From positions 1-64,000 of the forward strand of contig JALONI010000014.1 in NCBI GenBank assembly GCA_025455015.1: a stretch of DNA of 64,000 bases, given 5' to 3'. Both the position numbers and the translations under genes were made by a program. Shown here piece by piece: positions 42,173 to 50,931 of this stretch; position 1 is the stretch's first letter; every line of letters begins with the position of its first letter. The notes below the pieces were generated by a model. The model was given only the letters and a program-made list of their open reading frames with translations. It did no database searches and was not told where the DNA came from. Origin of the DNA: Cyclobacteriaceae bacterium. GTDB taxonomy: Bacteria > Bacteroidota > Bacteroidia > Cytophagales > Cyclobacteriaceae.

Positions 42173-42203
42173 TTGAGATCGGGGGCAAAGAAACCTACTT
42201 TTG
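42173..42203 (+). promoter_or_regulatory. Predicted promoter of purH
   Basis: TTG at 42173-42175, exactly 20 bases, TACTTTTG at 42196-42203, then 22 bases to the purH ATG. One of the cleanest promoters in the window. Confidence 0.65.
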
Positions 42204-42225
42204 CGCCTCCGAAAACCACCTGGTC

Positions 42226-43752
42226 ATGTCCGTTAAAAAAATCAAGCGCGCGCTCATTTCCGTCTACCACAAAGACCAGCTCGAACCCCTCATCCGCACC
42301 TTAGCCAACCAAGGCGTGGCGTTTGTTTCCACGGGCGGCACCCAGGACTTCATTGAAACGTTGGGCTACTCCGTCATCCCCGTGGAAAAACTAACCGGCT
42401 ATCCTTCCATTTTTGGCGGTCGCGTCAAGACGTTGCATCCGGCTGTTTTCGGTGGCATTCTCTTCCGAAGAGACGAGGCGGGCGATGTGGCCCAAGCGGT
42501 GGAGTTTGGCATTGATTCCATCGATTTGGTGGTGGTGGATTTGTACCCTTTTGAAGAAACGGTGGCGGGCGGTGGCAGCGAAGAAGCCATTATTGAAAAA
42601 ATTGACATTGGCGGCATTTCGCTGATCCGGGCCGCAGCCAAAAATCATCGCGATGTGCTCATTGTCGCTTCGCGCGAACACTACCCCGCCCTGCAGAACC
42701 TGTTAGAAACAAAAGAGGGCCATACGGAGCTGGCCGACCGCAAGCGATTTGCCGCTTGGGCGTTCAACGTAACATCGCATTACGACACGGCCATTTTCAA
42801 CTACTTCAACCGGACCGAGCACGTACCCGCACTAAAAATCAGCCAACCCGCTGGCACACCGCTGCGCTATGGCGAAAACCCCCATCAACAAGCAACCTTT
42901 TATGGCAACCTGACACGCCTGTTTGATCAACTCAACGGCAAGGAGCTTTCGTACAACAACCTGGTGGATGTGGATGCCGCCATCAACTTGGTGGCAGAGT
43001 TTGCGGGCGAAACCGCCTTTGTCATCATTAAACACACCAACGCGTGTGGCGTGGCCACAGGTCAATCGGTGAGCGAGGCGTACCAAAAAGCCTTCCAGGC
43101 CGATACGGTTTCGGCCTTTGGTGGCGTGCTGGCCAGCAACCAACCGGTTGATTTGCCCGCAGCCGAAGCAATGAACGCGCTGTTTTTTGAGATACTGGTG
43201 GCCCCGGGGTTTACGGATGAAGCGCTGGCGCTGTTGAAAGGGAAAAAGAACCGCATTTTGCTGAGGCAAAAAGAACTGCTGGCGCCCACCAAACAGGTGA
43301 AAACGCTGCTAAATGGATTTGTCGAGCAGGATTTCGATCTGAAAACAGATGCCCGTGACGATTTGAAGACAGTGACAAAGAAAGCCCCCACACCCCGCGA
43401 AACAAACGCATTGCTCTTCGCAAGCAAAATCTGCAAGCACACCAAATCAAACACCATCATATTGGCGGTGGAAGGCCAACTGCTGGCCAGCGGTGTCGGG
43501 CAAACCAGCCGGGTAGACGCCCTCAAACAGGCGATCGAAAAAGCCAAGGCTTTTGGGTTTAGCCTGCACGGGGCCGTAATGGCCTCCGATGCGTTTTTTC
43601 CGTTTCCGGATTGCGTGGAGATAGCGGGCCAGCAAGGCATCAGCGCGGTGATCCAGCCGGGCGGCTCCATCAAAGACAAAGACTCCATCGACTATTGCGA
43701 CCAGCACGGAATGGCCATGGTGTTTACCGGATTCAGACATTTTAAGCATTAG
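42226..43752 (+). CDS. purH: Bifunctional AICAR transformylase/IMP cyclohydrolase
   Basis: Last two steps of de novo IMP synthesis. From ATG 42226 it is 508 residues: the N-terminal MGS-like cyclohydrolase domain (KRALISVYHKDQLEPLIRTL, GGRVKTLHPAVFGGIL) and the C-terminal transformylase domain (RYGENPHQQATFYG, KHTNACGVATG, SGVGQTSRVDALK). The track frame is open 100 codons upstream but without purine-enzyme similarity. It ends MVFTGFRHFKH, the normal end. A toxin-antitoxin pair follows. Confidence 0.96.
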   Translation: MSVKKIKRALISVYHKDQLEPLIRTLANQGVAFVSTGGTQDFIETLGYSVIPVEKLTGYPSIFGGRVKTLHPAVFGGILFRRDEAGDVAQAVEFGIDSIDLVVVDLYPFEETVAGGGSEEAIIEKIDIGGISLIRAAAKNHRDVLIVASREHYPALQNLLETKEGHTELADRKRFAAWAFNVTSHYDTAIFNYFNRTEHVPALKISQPAGTPLRYGENPHQQATFYGNLTRLFDQLNGKELSYNNLVDVDAAINLVAEFAGETAFVIIKHTNACGVATGQSVSEAYQKAFQADTVSAFGGVLASNQPVDLPAAEAMNALFFEILVAPGFTDEALALLKGKKNRILLRQKELLAPTKQVKTLLNGFVEQDFDLKTDARDDLKTVTKKAPTPRETNALLFASKICKHTKSNTIILAVEGQLLASGVGQTSRVDALKQAIEKAKAFGFSLHGAVMASDAFFPFPDCVEIAGQQGISAVIQPGGSIKDKDSIDYCDQHGMAMVFTGFRHFKH

Positions 43753-43784
43753 TTTTTTGCTATCTTTCTGCTCAAACAAGCGAA

Positions 43785-43964
43785 ATGGCTACTGTTGCGC
43801 AAAAAAAAACCTCCAAACGACCGGCAAAAAAAGTAACGCGTCCGCGGAGGACTGGCCAGCATGGTTTTGACGCGTACAAATATTTAGGTACGATCAAGCT
43901 ATCGGGAGACGCGTTATCCATCCAAAAAAAAATGCGAAATGAGTGGGTTCAACCTGTTCGTTGA
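43785..43964 (+). CDS. Small basic antitoxin of a PIN toxin-antitoxin pair
   Basis: A 59-residue ORF, short, that I read from ATG 43785. It starts basic and disordered (ATVAQKKTSKRPAKKVTR) and ends with a pattern typical of antitoxin toxin-binding tails (YLGTIKLSGDALSIQKKMRN). It overlaps the PIN-domain gene by 26 bases in another frame, the usual antitoxin-toxin arrangement. A TATCTTTC -7-like element lies at 43761-43768. I infer the role from position and shape; the partner toxin appears broken. Confidence 0.6.
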   Translation: MATVAQKKTSKRPAKKVTRPRRTGQHGFDAYKYLGTIKLSGDALSIQKKMRNEWVQPVR

Positions 43965-44317
43965 TACCAATATTATCATTTATCTCGTCCAGGGCGATCG
44001 TTCCGTTGCCCAAATGTTACACAGCAAAAATCTTTTTGCCTCTTTTATCACGGAAATCGAGTTGTTGTCGTTTTCCAAAATCACAGCCCGGGAGCGCGCG
44101 ACCATAAAATCTCTGCTCGCTGACATCCGGGTGATTCATTCTAACCCGGACATCACGACCGAGGTGTTGGAGCTTATCGTTCGCCACCGAATTAAGTTGC
44201 CGGACGATCATAGCGGGAACCGCCCATTATATGCACTTGCCCCTGCTGACGGCAGACATTGCGTTGCAACAGCTAGACCACCCGCGGATAATTCCCTACG
44301 CCCCGCCCGCCAAGTAA
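43939..44317 (+). pseudogene. PIN-domain toxin (VapC-like), frameshifted near its C-terminus
   Basis: N-terminal part is a good PIN fold: FNLFVDTNIIIYLVQGD with the first catalytic Asp, and ITEIELLSF with the Glu. After IVRHRIKLPDD, near base 44206, the annotated frame turns into nonsense (SGNRPLYALAPAD) and runs to 44340. In another frame the expected ending appears: TIIAGTAHYMHLPLLTAD then ...HPRIIPYAPPAK and TAA at 44315-44317, which is the normal IIA-ATA / LLTAD portion of VapC. A missing base or two therefore separates the two halves. A sequencing error cannot be ruled out. The adjacent antitoxin appears intact. Confidence 0.7.
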
Positions 44318-44410
44318 GTTTTTCCTCATTTCTCGCGTAAAATTCCCCCGATTATTTCTGTAATTTCGAACGATTTTTAATTACCCGACCCCGAGGAGGA
44401 CCGAACATAC

Positions 44411-45436
44411 ATGGCATTTTTTGATTTCTTCACCAGCGACATCGCAATTGACCTGGGCACCGCAAATACGCTGATTATTCATAAAGACAAGGTGGTGGTG
44501 GACGAGCCCTCCATCGTGGCGCTGGACAAAAACTCCGGCAAGGTGCTGGCCATCGGCCGCGAGGCCATGCAAATGCACGAAAAAACCCACGAAAACATCA
44601 AAACCATCCGCCCGCTCAAAGAAGGCGTGATTGCCGACTTCCACGCAGCGGAAATGATGATCCGCGGCATGATCAAGATGATCGACACCGGCCGCAGGCT
44701 GTTCCCCCCGTCTTTGCGCATGGTCATCTGCATCCCTTCCGCCATCACCGAAGTGGAAAAACGGGCCGTGCGCGACTCGGCCGAACACGCCAACGCCAAA
44801 GAGGTGTACATGATCTATGAGCCCATCGCGGCTGCCATCGGCATCGGTATCGACATTGAGCAGCCTGTGGGCAACATGATTGTGGACATTGGCGGGGGAA
44901 CCACCGACATAGCCGTCATTGCCCTGTCGGGTATTGTCTGCGACCAATCCATCCGCATCGCGGGCGATACGTTTAACCGCGATATCCTGGACTACATGCG
45001 CAGGCAACACAACCTGCTGATTGGCGAGCGCACAGCCGAGCGGGTGAAAATCGAGGTAGGCTCTGCCCTAACCGAACTCGATGACGGGCCGGACGATTTT
45101 GAGATACGAGGCCGTGACCTGATGACGGGTATTCCCAAAACCATCAAGATATCCTACTCCGAGGTGGCCTTTGCCCTTGACAAGAGCATCTCAAAACTGG
45201 AGGAGGCCGTGTTGAAGGCGTTGGAGTTGTCCCCGCCCGAAATCTCGGCTGATATTTACGAGCGCGGTATCTACCTGACGGGTGGCGGAGCGTTGCTCCG
45301 TGGGCTGGACAAGCGCCTGGGCCTGAAGACCAAACTACCGATACACGTGGCGGAAGACCCGCTGCGGGCCGTGGTGCGCGGCACGGGAGCTGCCTTGAAG
45401 AAACTTGATCACTACCGCAAAGTACTGATGTCGTGA
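44411..45436 (+). CDS. mreB: Rod-shape-determining protein MreB
   Basis: Actin-like filament protein guiding side-wall peptidoglycan synthesis; 341 residues, normal length. IAIDLGTANTLI (phosphate 1) opens the ATPase, with VDIGGGTTDIAVI (phosphate 2) and YLTGGGALLRGLDK (adenosine site) following. First gene of the elongasome operon mreB-mreC-mreD-mrdA-rodA on the plus strand. A GAGGAGG sequence sits about 12 bases before the ATG, one of the few clear Shine-Dalgarno sites here. TAATTTCG at 44361 is a possible -7 element. Confidence 0.97.
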   Translation: MAFFDFFTSDIAIDLGTANTLIIHKDKVVVDEPSIVALDKNSGKVLAIGREAMQMHEKTHENIKTIRPLKEGVIADFHAAEMMIRGMIKMIDTGRRLFPPSLRMVICIPSAITEVEKRAVRDSAEHANAKEVYMIYEPIAAAIGIGIDIEQPVGNMIVDIGGGTTDIAVIALSGIVCDQSIRIAGDTFNRDILDYMRRQHNLLIGERTAERVKIEVGSALTELDDGPDDFEIRGRDLMTGIPKTIKISYSEVAFALDKSISKLEEAVLKALELSPPEISADIYERGIYLTGGGALLRGLDKRLGLKTKLPIHVAEDPLRAVVRGTGAALKKLDHYRKVLMS

Positions 45437-45443
45437 GCGAACG

Positions 45444-46280
45444 ATGGATCGGCTGCTGCGTTTTCTGTACACCTACCGCGTCTTCTTCACATTTTTTGTT
45501 TTAGAGTTACTGTGCGCCTGGATGATTGTAACCAACAATCAATACCAAAGCACTCGGTACTTCAACACGTCCAATCGCTGGGCCGCCAACCTGGCCGGTT
45601 TTTCGCACAACGTGCGAGAGTACTTCTCGCTGCGCGCCATCAATGAGGAACTGGCCAACGAAAACGCCATGCTCCGAGATAAGCTCGAAAGAGAATCGCA
45701 ACGCTTGTTTGTGCTGCAAAGTGGCTCCCGCGACTCCAGTGCCCTGCAGCGGTACTCATATATTGGTGCCAAAGTAATCAACAACTCCACCCAACGATAT
45801 AAAAATTTCATCACCATCAACCGCGGCCGGTTGGACAGCATTGCCCCGGGCATGGCGGTGGTGAGCAAAGACGGGGCCGTGGGAAAAGTGAAGTCCGTTT
45901 CTGACCACTACGCGGTGTTGATCTCGCTGTTGAATATTGACGATAATGTTTCGGCCACCATCACCCGCACCGGGCACTTTGGCACAGCCCAATGGGATGG
46001 TCTTGACCCGCGCTACATCTCGCTGAAATACATTCCACGCCATGTAAAACCCCTGGTGGGCGACACCATCCGCACCTCTGGCTTCAATGCGGTTTTCCCG
46101 GAGGGCGTACTGATTGGCGTGGTGCGTGACGTGACACTGCCCGAGCAAGCTCCCTTTCACGACATCAAAGTTGAGCTGGCACAGGATTTTGACCGGCTGG
46201 CATACGTTAGCGTGGTGCGGAGCCACCTGCGGCAGGAAAAAGATTCGTTGGAAAAAATCACGACAGGCATCGCCAAATGA
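45444..46280 (+). CDS. mreC: Rod-shape-determining protein MreC
   Basis: Bitopic inner-membrane protein of 278 residues linking MreB to the wall synthases. Short cytoplasmic start, membrane helix about 10-30 (VFFTFFVLELLCAWMIV), coiled-coil periplasmic region about 60-95 (NEELANENAMLRDKLERES), and the paired beta-barrel domain with RYKNFITINRGRLDSI, KDGAVGKVKSVSDHY and TSGFNAVFPEGVLIG. Gap to mreB is seven bases. The last codon overlaps mreD by four bases (ATGA). Confidence 0.94.
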   Translation: MDRLLRFLYTYRVFFTFFVLELLCAWMIVTNNQYQSTRYFNTSNRWAANLAGFSHNVREYFSLRAINEELANENAMLRDKLERESQRLFVLQSGSRDSSALQRYSYIGAKVINNSTQRYKNFITINRGRLDSIAPGMAVVSKDGAVGKVKSVSDHYAVLISLLNIDDNVSATITRTGHFGTAQWDGLDPRYISLKYIPRHVKPLVGDTIRTSGFNAVFPEGVLIGVVRDVTLPEQAPFHDIKVELAQDFDRLAYVSVVRSHLRQEKDSLEKITTGIAK

Positions 46281-46789
46281 CCCGCTCCCTGATCATACAA
46301 ATCATCTCGTTTTTTGCGTACCTGCTACTTCAAGTGCTGTTGTTGAAGAACCTGGTACTGTTCAACGTGGCCTTTTGCTTTTTTTATGTCGCGTTTATTT
46401 TGCTGCTCCCCCTGGAGACGAACTCGCTATCGCTGCTGGTGGTGAGTTTTTTGATGGGCTTTTTGGTGGATGTGTTTTATGACAGTTTGGGTATCCACAC
46501 GGCCGCGTGCGTCTTGGTGGCCTACCTGCGCAAGTACTGGTTGGCGGCCATTACCCCCCAGGGCGGCTATGACGCGGGCGCCTCGCCCGCCATCGCGGCC
46601 AGCGGGCTGCAGTGGTTTATCGTGTATGCGCTGCCCCTGCTGTTTGTGCATCATGCCGCACTCTTCTTCATTGAGGCGGCTGGGTTTGGCCTGTTTTGGC
46701 ATAGCATGCTCAAAATCATCGGGAGTGTGTTGTTTACGTTGACGTTGATGGTGTTGTTTCAATATCTTTCGTGGACTAACCGCAGATGA
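46277..46789 (+). CDS. mreD: Rod-shape-determining protein MreD
   Basis: 170-residue polytopic inner-membrane protein with about five helices and few soluble residues, positioned as always between mreC and the PBP2 gene. The start and stop overlap neighbours by four bases each (ATGA both times), so the three are translationally coupled. MreD families diverge greatly; the call rests on size, membrane topology and operon position. Confidence 0.88.
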   Translation: MTRSLIIQIISFFAYLLLQVLLLKNLVLFNVAFCFFYVAFILLLPLETNSLSLLVVSFLMGFLVDVFYDSLGIHTAACVLVAYLRKYWLAAITPQGGYDAGASPAIAASGLQWFIVYALPLLFVHHAALFFIEAAGFGLFWHSMLKIIGSVLFTLTLMVLFQYLSWTNRR

Positions 46790-48603
46790 ACGAGGGAAGA
46801 AAAGAAATATTCCAACTGGCGATTGTATTGGTGGGGCTGGTGTTCCTCCTCAAGTTATTTTTCATACAGGTACTCGACAACAAGTATGCTGAGCTGGCAG
46901 ATAGCAATGCCATCCTCCGCCAAACCGAGTACCCGTTTCGCGGGCTGATCTATGACCGAAACGGGAAGTTGATCGTGTACAACACCCCGGAGTATAAGCT
47001 GGAGGTCATTTTGGATGATGTCACTTCATTCGACTCAGCGAAGTTTTGCCGCGTCTTCCATTTAACTGCCGCCCAATTGCGCGAAAAATGGAACGAGCTC
47101 AAACAGCGGAAGGAATTTTCGCAGGTTAAGCCCACCCTATTCCTCGACCAGATCTCGCACACGGAGTTTGCCCGCATGCAAGACCACCTGGACGACTTCC
47201 CCGGGTTTTATGTGCAAGTGCGCACCACGCGCTCGTACACCACTCCGGCCCTGGCCAACGCGCTTGGCTACGTGAGTGAAGTGAGCAAGGAGCAAATCAA
47301 GGCCGATGCCTCCGGCACCTATCGGCAAGGCGATTACATTGGCCAGAGCGGCCTGGAAGCCTTTTATGAAAAACAACTCCGCGGTAAACGAGGCGTCCGC
47401 TTCCGTCTGCGCAACGCCAAAGGCATTGAAAAGGGGTCTTTTAAAGAGGGGCAATTTGACACATTGTCCATTCCGGGCGAGGATTTGACAACGAGCATTG
47501 ATCTGGACTTGCAATTGTATGGCGAGTACCTCATGCGCGGGAAAGCCGGCAGCATCGTGGCCTTGGAGCCTGCCACGGGCGAAATCCTGTCATTGGTGTC
47601 GGGGCCTTCGTACGATCCAAACCTACTCACGGGTAGGCAGTATAGCTCGAATTTCAAGTTGATCAGCAGCGACACACTAAAGCCCCTGTTCAACCGGCCG
47701 CTGATGGCCCAATACCGGCCCGGCTCCATCTTCAAAATTGCCCAGGCCATGACGGCACTGCAAGAGGGCGTCATCAACCCCGAAACGCGCATCCGCTGTG
47801 ACCGCTCTATCATCAATTGCCACGGTGCCCACACCCACGAAGACCTGATGGGTGCCATTGCCAACTCGTGCAACCCGTATTTTCACAACGTGTTGCGCAG
47901 AATGCTGAACAAAGGCAAGGCAAACGATCCCTTCTCGGACACGCGCATCGGCCTGGCCGAATGGAATGAGCACATCATGAGTTTTGGCTTTGGCAAACCC
48001 CTGGGTATTGACTTGCCCAACGAAAAAGGCGGGCTCATTCCCACGCCCGCGTATTATGATCGCGCCTATCGCAATCGGCCCTGGAAGTTTTCCAATATCT
48101 ACTCGATCGCCATTGGCGAAGGTGAAAATCTGGTGGTGCCCATTCAAATGGCCAACTTCGCTGCCACCGTGGCCAACCGCGGTTTTTACTACACGCCTCA
48201 CCTGGTAAAGGCCATCGGCAAAAGCGGTCAGCCCTTGCCACAGTACACGCAAAAACACCTGACCACCATTGACCCCAAACATTTTGAGGTGGCGGTAGAC
48301 GCCATGCAAGCGGTGGTGGAGGGCGGCACCGGTCAATACCGCGCGAAACTGCAAGACATCTTGGTTTGCGGCAAAACCGGCACGGTGGAAAATCAACCTC
48401 CCATGCCCGACCACTCCGTCTTCATCGCCTTTGCCCCACGCGACAATCCAAAAATTGCCGTGGCCGTGTATGTTGAAGATGCGGGACAAGGGGCGCGCGC
48501 GGCCGCCTCTATTGCCAGTTTGATGATTGAGAAGTACCTGCTGGGGGGCACCAAGCGTCCTCACATTGAAAACTATGTGCTAGCCGGAAAATTCCTCGAT
48601 TGA
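46786..48603 (+). CDS. mrdA: Penicillin-binding protein 2 (elongasome transpeptidase)
   Basis: Class B PBP that cross-links peptidoglycan in the side wall; 605 residues. Membrane anchor about 10-28, N-terminal dimerisation region with YPFRGLIYDRNGKLIVYN, then the transpeptidase domain: SxxK at Ser314 (GSIFKIA), the SxN motif in NSCNPYF and KTG in CGKTGTVEN. Length is normal. Overlaps the rodA start by three to four bases (TTGA). Together with RodA it forms the core synthase of the elongasome. Confidence 0.96.
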   Translation: MNEGRKEIFQLAIVLVGLVFLLKLFFIQVLDNKYAELADSNAILRQTEYPFRGLIYDRNGKLIVYNTPEYKLEVILDDVTSFDSAKFCRVFHLTAAQLREKWNELKQRKEFSQVKPTLFLDQISHTEFARMQDHLDDFPGFYVQVRTTRSYTTPALANALGYVSEVSKEQIKADASGTYRQGDYIGQSGLEAFYEKQLRGKRGVRFRLRNAKGIEKGSFKEGQFDTLSIPGEDLTTSIDLDLQLYGEYLMRGKAGSIVALEPATGEILSLVSGPSYDPNLLTGRQYSSNFKLISSDTLKPLFNRPLMAQYRPGSIFKIAQAMTALQEGVINPETRIRCDRSIINCHGAHTHEDLMGAIANSCNPYFHNVLRRMLNKGKANDPFSDTRIGLAEWNEHIMSFGFGKPLGIDLPNEKGGLIPTPAYYDRAYRNRPWKFSNIYSIAIGEGENLVVPIQMANFAATVANRGFYYTPHLVKAIGKSGQPLPQYTQKHLTTIDPKHFEVAVDAMQAVVEGGTGQYRAKLQDILVCGKTGTVENQPPMPDHSVFIAFAPRDNPKIAVAVYVEDAGQGARAAASIASLMIEKYLLGGTKRPHIENYVLAGKFLD

Positions 48604-49895
48604 GAGCCAACGATACCATATCGACCGGGAAGCTGGACTGGGTGGCGGTTGCCTTGTATGCGGCCATCCTGTTTTTGGGCTGGCTGAACATTTATGCAGC
48701 CGCGTATGACGAACAGACGAACAATTCGTTGTTTGTCATACCCGAGCGGCTGTCGGCCTTACCCTCGCAAATGAGGCAGTTCATTTTTATTTGCTTGTCG
48801 CTCTTGCTCATCGGCATGATCATGATCATCGACATGCGCTTTTTTGAAGCGGTGGCTTATGTGGCCTATGGCGTGGTTCTCTTTCTGCTGGTTTTGATGC
48901 CCTTTATCGGCAAAGAGGTGGGCGGCAATAAGAACTGGCTCGGCATCGGCTCGTTTGGCATACAGCCCTCTGAATTTGCCAAGTTTGCCACTGCGTTGGC
49001 GGTGGCTAAGCTCATCAACTCCCCGGGGTTCCGCATGGACAATTTCCGCAATCAAGTGGTTTGTTTTGCCCTGATCGGAGTGCCCATGGTATTGATTCTG
49101 GCACAAAAGGATACCGGTACTGCGTTGGTGTTTACTTCGTTCGTGCTGGTGTTTTTCCGCGAAGGTATGTCCCCCTTTCTGCTGGTGGTAGGCCTTTGTG
49201 CAGCCGCCATTTTTGTGCTTACGCTCATCATCCCCAACAACTGGTACCTGTACGGCACCATTGGGGCGGTTTTGGTTTTGCTGATTGCGATGGGCAAGAA
49301 AAAGATTAAACGGATCGTTTTACTGACCACGGGTGCAGCGCTGCTGTGCCTGGTGATTTGGAGCGTGGAATTCATTGTGACCGATGTACTGAAACCACAC
49401 CAGCAAAACCGCGTCAAGGCATTGATCAATCCGGATGCCGACCCGCTGGGCTATGGGTGGAACGTAACCCAATCGAAAATTGCCATCGGCAGCGGAGGAT
49501 TTGCCGGCAAGGGTTTTTTAAAGGGCACCCAAACCAAATTTGACTTTGTTCCCGAACAGAGCACCGATTTCATTTTTTGCACCATCGGGGAAGAACACGG
49601 ATGGCTGGGCAGCCTGGTCACCATTGGGCTGTTTGTGGCGTTGCTGCTGCGCGTGCTGTTTTTGGCCGAACGTCAGAAAAATCGGTTTTCGCGCGTGTAT
49701 GGCTACGCGGTGGTGAGCATCCTGTTTTTTCACTTTGCCGTCAACATCGGCATGACGATTGGTTTATTTCCGGTTATCGGTATCCCCCTTCCCTTTTTTA
49801 GCCACGGGGGCTCTTCGCTGTGGGCGTTTACGATTTTGCTGTTTATCCTGCTCAAGCTGGACGCACACCGAAGCGAGGTCTTGCAGCGGATTTAG
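48600..49895 (+). CDS. rodA: Peptidoglycan glycosyltransferase RodA
   Basis: SEDS-family polymerase, 431 residues, about ten to eleven membrane helices. Typical elements: WLGIGSFGIQPSEFAKF near residue 115, LILAQKDTGTALVFT, NPDADPLGYGWNVTQSKIAI and the final FPVIGIPLPFFSHGGSS. The start is TTG at 48600 in the TTGA overlap with mrdA. Glycan strands are made here and cross-linked by PBP2. End of the operon; the next gene is convergent, three bases away from its stop. Confidence 0.95.
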   Translation: MRANDTISTGKLDWVAVALYAAILFLGWLNIYAAAYDEQTNNSLFVIPERLSALPSQMRQFIFICLSLLLIGMIMIIDMRFFEAVAYVAYGVVLFLLVLMPFIGKEVGGNKNWLGIGSFGIQPSEFAKFATALAVAKLINSPGFRMDNFRNQVVCFALIGVPMVLILAQKDTGTALVFTSFVLVFFREGMSPFLLVVGLCAAAIFVLTLIIPNNWYLYGTIGAVLVLLIAMGKKKIKRIVLLTTGAALLCLVIWSVEFIVTDVLKPHQQNRVKALINPDADPLGYGWNVTQSKIAIGSGGFAGKGFLKGTQTKFDFVPEQSTDFIFCTIGEEHGWLGSLVTIGLFVALLLRVLFLAERQKNRFSRVYGYAVVSILFFHFAVNIGMTIGLFPVIGIPLPFFSHGGSSLWAFTILLFILLKLDAHRSEVLQRI

Positions 49896-49898
49896 TTG

Positions 49899-50855
49899 CT
49901 ACGCAAACCGTTTTCTGATCAACTCAACAAACTCTTCGTATTCTTCGCTTTCGGTGTCCCACTCGGGAAACGATTGCGTGACATAGGCCAACGCCTGAGG
50001 TAACGTGTCCATGGCATCCAGCCGCTCCACCGCCTGCGAAAAAATCTCAAAGTCACCATGAAACAAAATCTTGGTGAACATGAATTTTTGATTGATCGTG
50101 AGGCTGTCTTTTATCCGGGCAATGCGTTGAAAATTTTCGGCCAGGGTGGTCTTGCCGTCACCGGCCGGTGCCACCACCGGCTTGGGTGCGTTTTTGACTG
50201 TGGTCGGCTTGGGGGGCGCAAGCCTGGTTTCGTAAAAGCGATCGGCCTGCACCGGCAGCATGGTGCCAAAGCGCCCCAGGTAGCCACCTACTTCTTCCGG
50301 TGCAAAATTCACCTCTTCCAAAATGCGATCCAGCAGGGCAAAGGCCTCGGTGGGCGAAACCGCCTGCCGTCCGCTGGCCGCCAACCGTTCGGCCAACCGA
50401 TCCAACGGCCCGCGGTTGATGCGCAGGTACTTTACTTCTTGTCGTATCTCCGCCAGTTGAATTTCCTGCCCAAGGCGCTCCAGCGCGGAGGCATAGAAAT
50501 CGTAGGGGTTCAAAATCAGATAGAGCGTTTGGCTAACGGCCTTCTTCAGGAGTGGCTGAAAGTCCTGCCGGGCAATAGAAATGTGATTGGACAAAAGATT
50601 TTGAAACTTGGCCAACGCCTCGCGTACCTCTGGATGGTCGTAATCAAAAAAGGGGCTTTGGAGTTTCTGGCCTTCGTGCTTCCAGGCCCTCAGCAACTCT
50701 CGGATAACGAAAAGATTGACTTGTTCCACCGGGCAAAGCCCGCGGATGTCAGCCCCGGTAATGCGGTCTCGCTGATTGAAAAAAGACGCTGTGACCTTGG
50801 AGGCGTAGTCATCGCTGTAGTCATCTATGGCCTTCAAGCTTAAGCGTTCGTCCAT
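49899..50855 (-). CDS. Conserved hypothetical helical protein
   Basis: 318-residue soluble protein, not assigned to a family. Mostly helical and charged (YASKVTASFFNQRDRITGAD, YLILNPYDFYASALERLG, EIRQEVKYLRINRG), with a Pro/Lys-rich linker around residue 215 (RLAPPKPTTVKNAPKPVVAP) before a compact C-terminal domain of about 95 residues (LTINQKFMFTKILFHGDF). The repeating pattern suggests two independent domains. Its own promoter lies upstream at 50878. No signal peptide. Role unknown; it lies between the elongasome operon and glmS but faces away from rodA. Confidence 0.8.
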   Translation of the reverse strand: MDERLSLKAIDDYSDDYASKVTASFFNQRDRITGADIRGLCPVEQVNLFVIRELLRAWKHEGQKLQSPFFDYDHPEVREALAKFQNLLSNHISIARQDFQPLLKKAVSQTLYLILNPYDFYASALERLGQEIQLAEIRQEVKYLRINRGPLDRLAERLAASGRQAVSPTEAFALLDRILEEVNFAPEEVGGYLGRFGTMLPVQADRFYETRLAPPKPTTVKNAPKPVVAPAGDGKTTLAENFQRIARIKDSLTINQKFMFTKILFHGDFEIFSQAVERLDAMDTLPQALAYVTQSFPEWDTESEEYEEFVELIRKRFA

Positions 50856-50877
50856 GCGGTTTGAGTATTTGCTTGGG

Positions 50878-50885
50878 TAAAGATA
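50878..50885 (-). promoter_or_regulatory. Predicted -7 element for the 318-residue gene
   Basis: TATCTTTA on the minus strand, one mismatch from TAnnTTTG, 23 bases before the ATG. Confidence 0.45.
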
Positions 50886-50931
50886 GCATACACAGCCAAC
50901 ATCTCATCAGCACCTCACCGGCCGCCTTTCC

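Noticed and set aside
41923-42225. N-terminal extension of purH
   Set aside because: About 100 residues without similarity to PurH, lying before the promoter; the ATG at 42226 gives the family N-terminus.
47677-48564. Minus-strand 295-residue ORF
   Set aside because: Antisense to the transpeptidase domain of mrdA.
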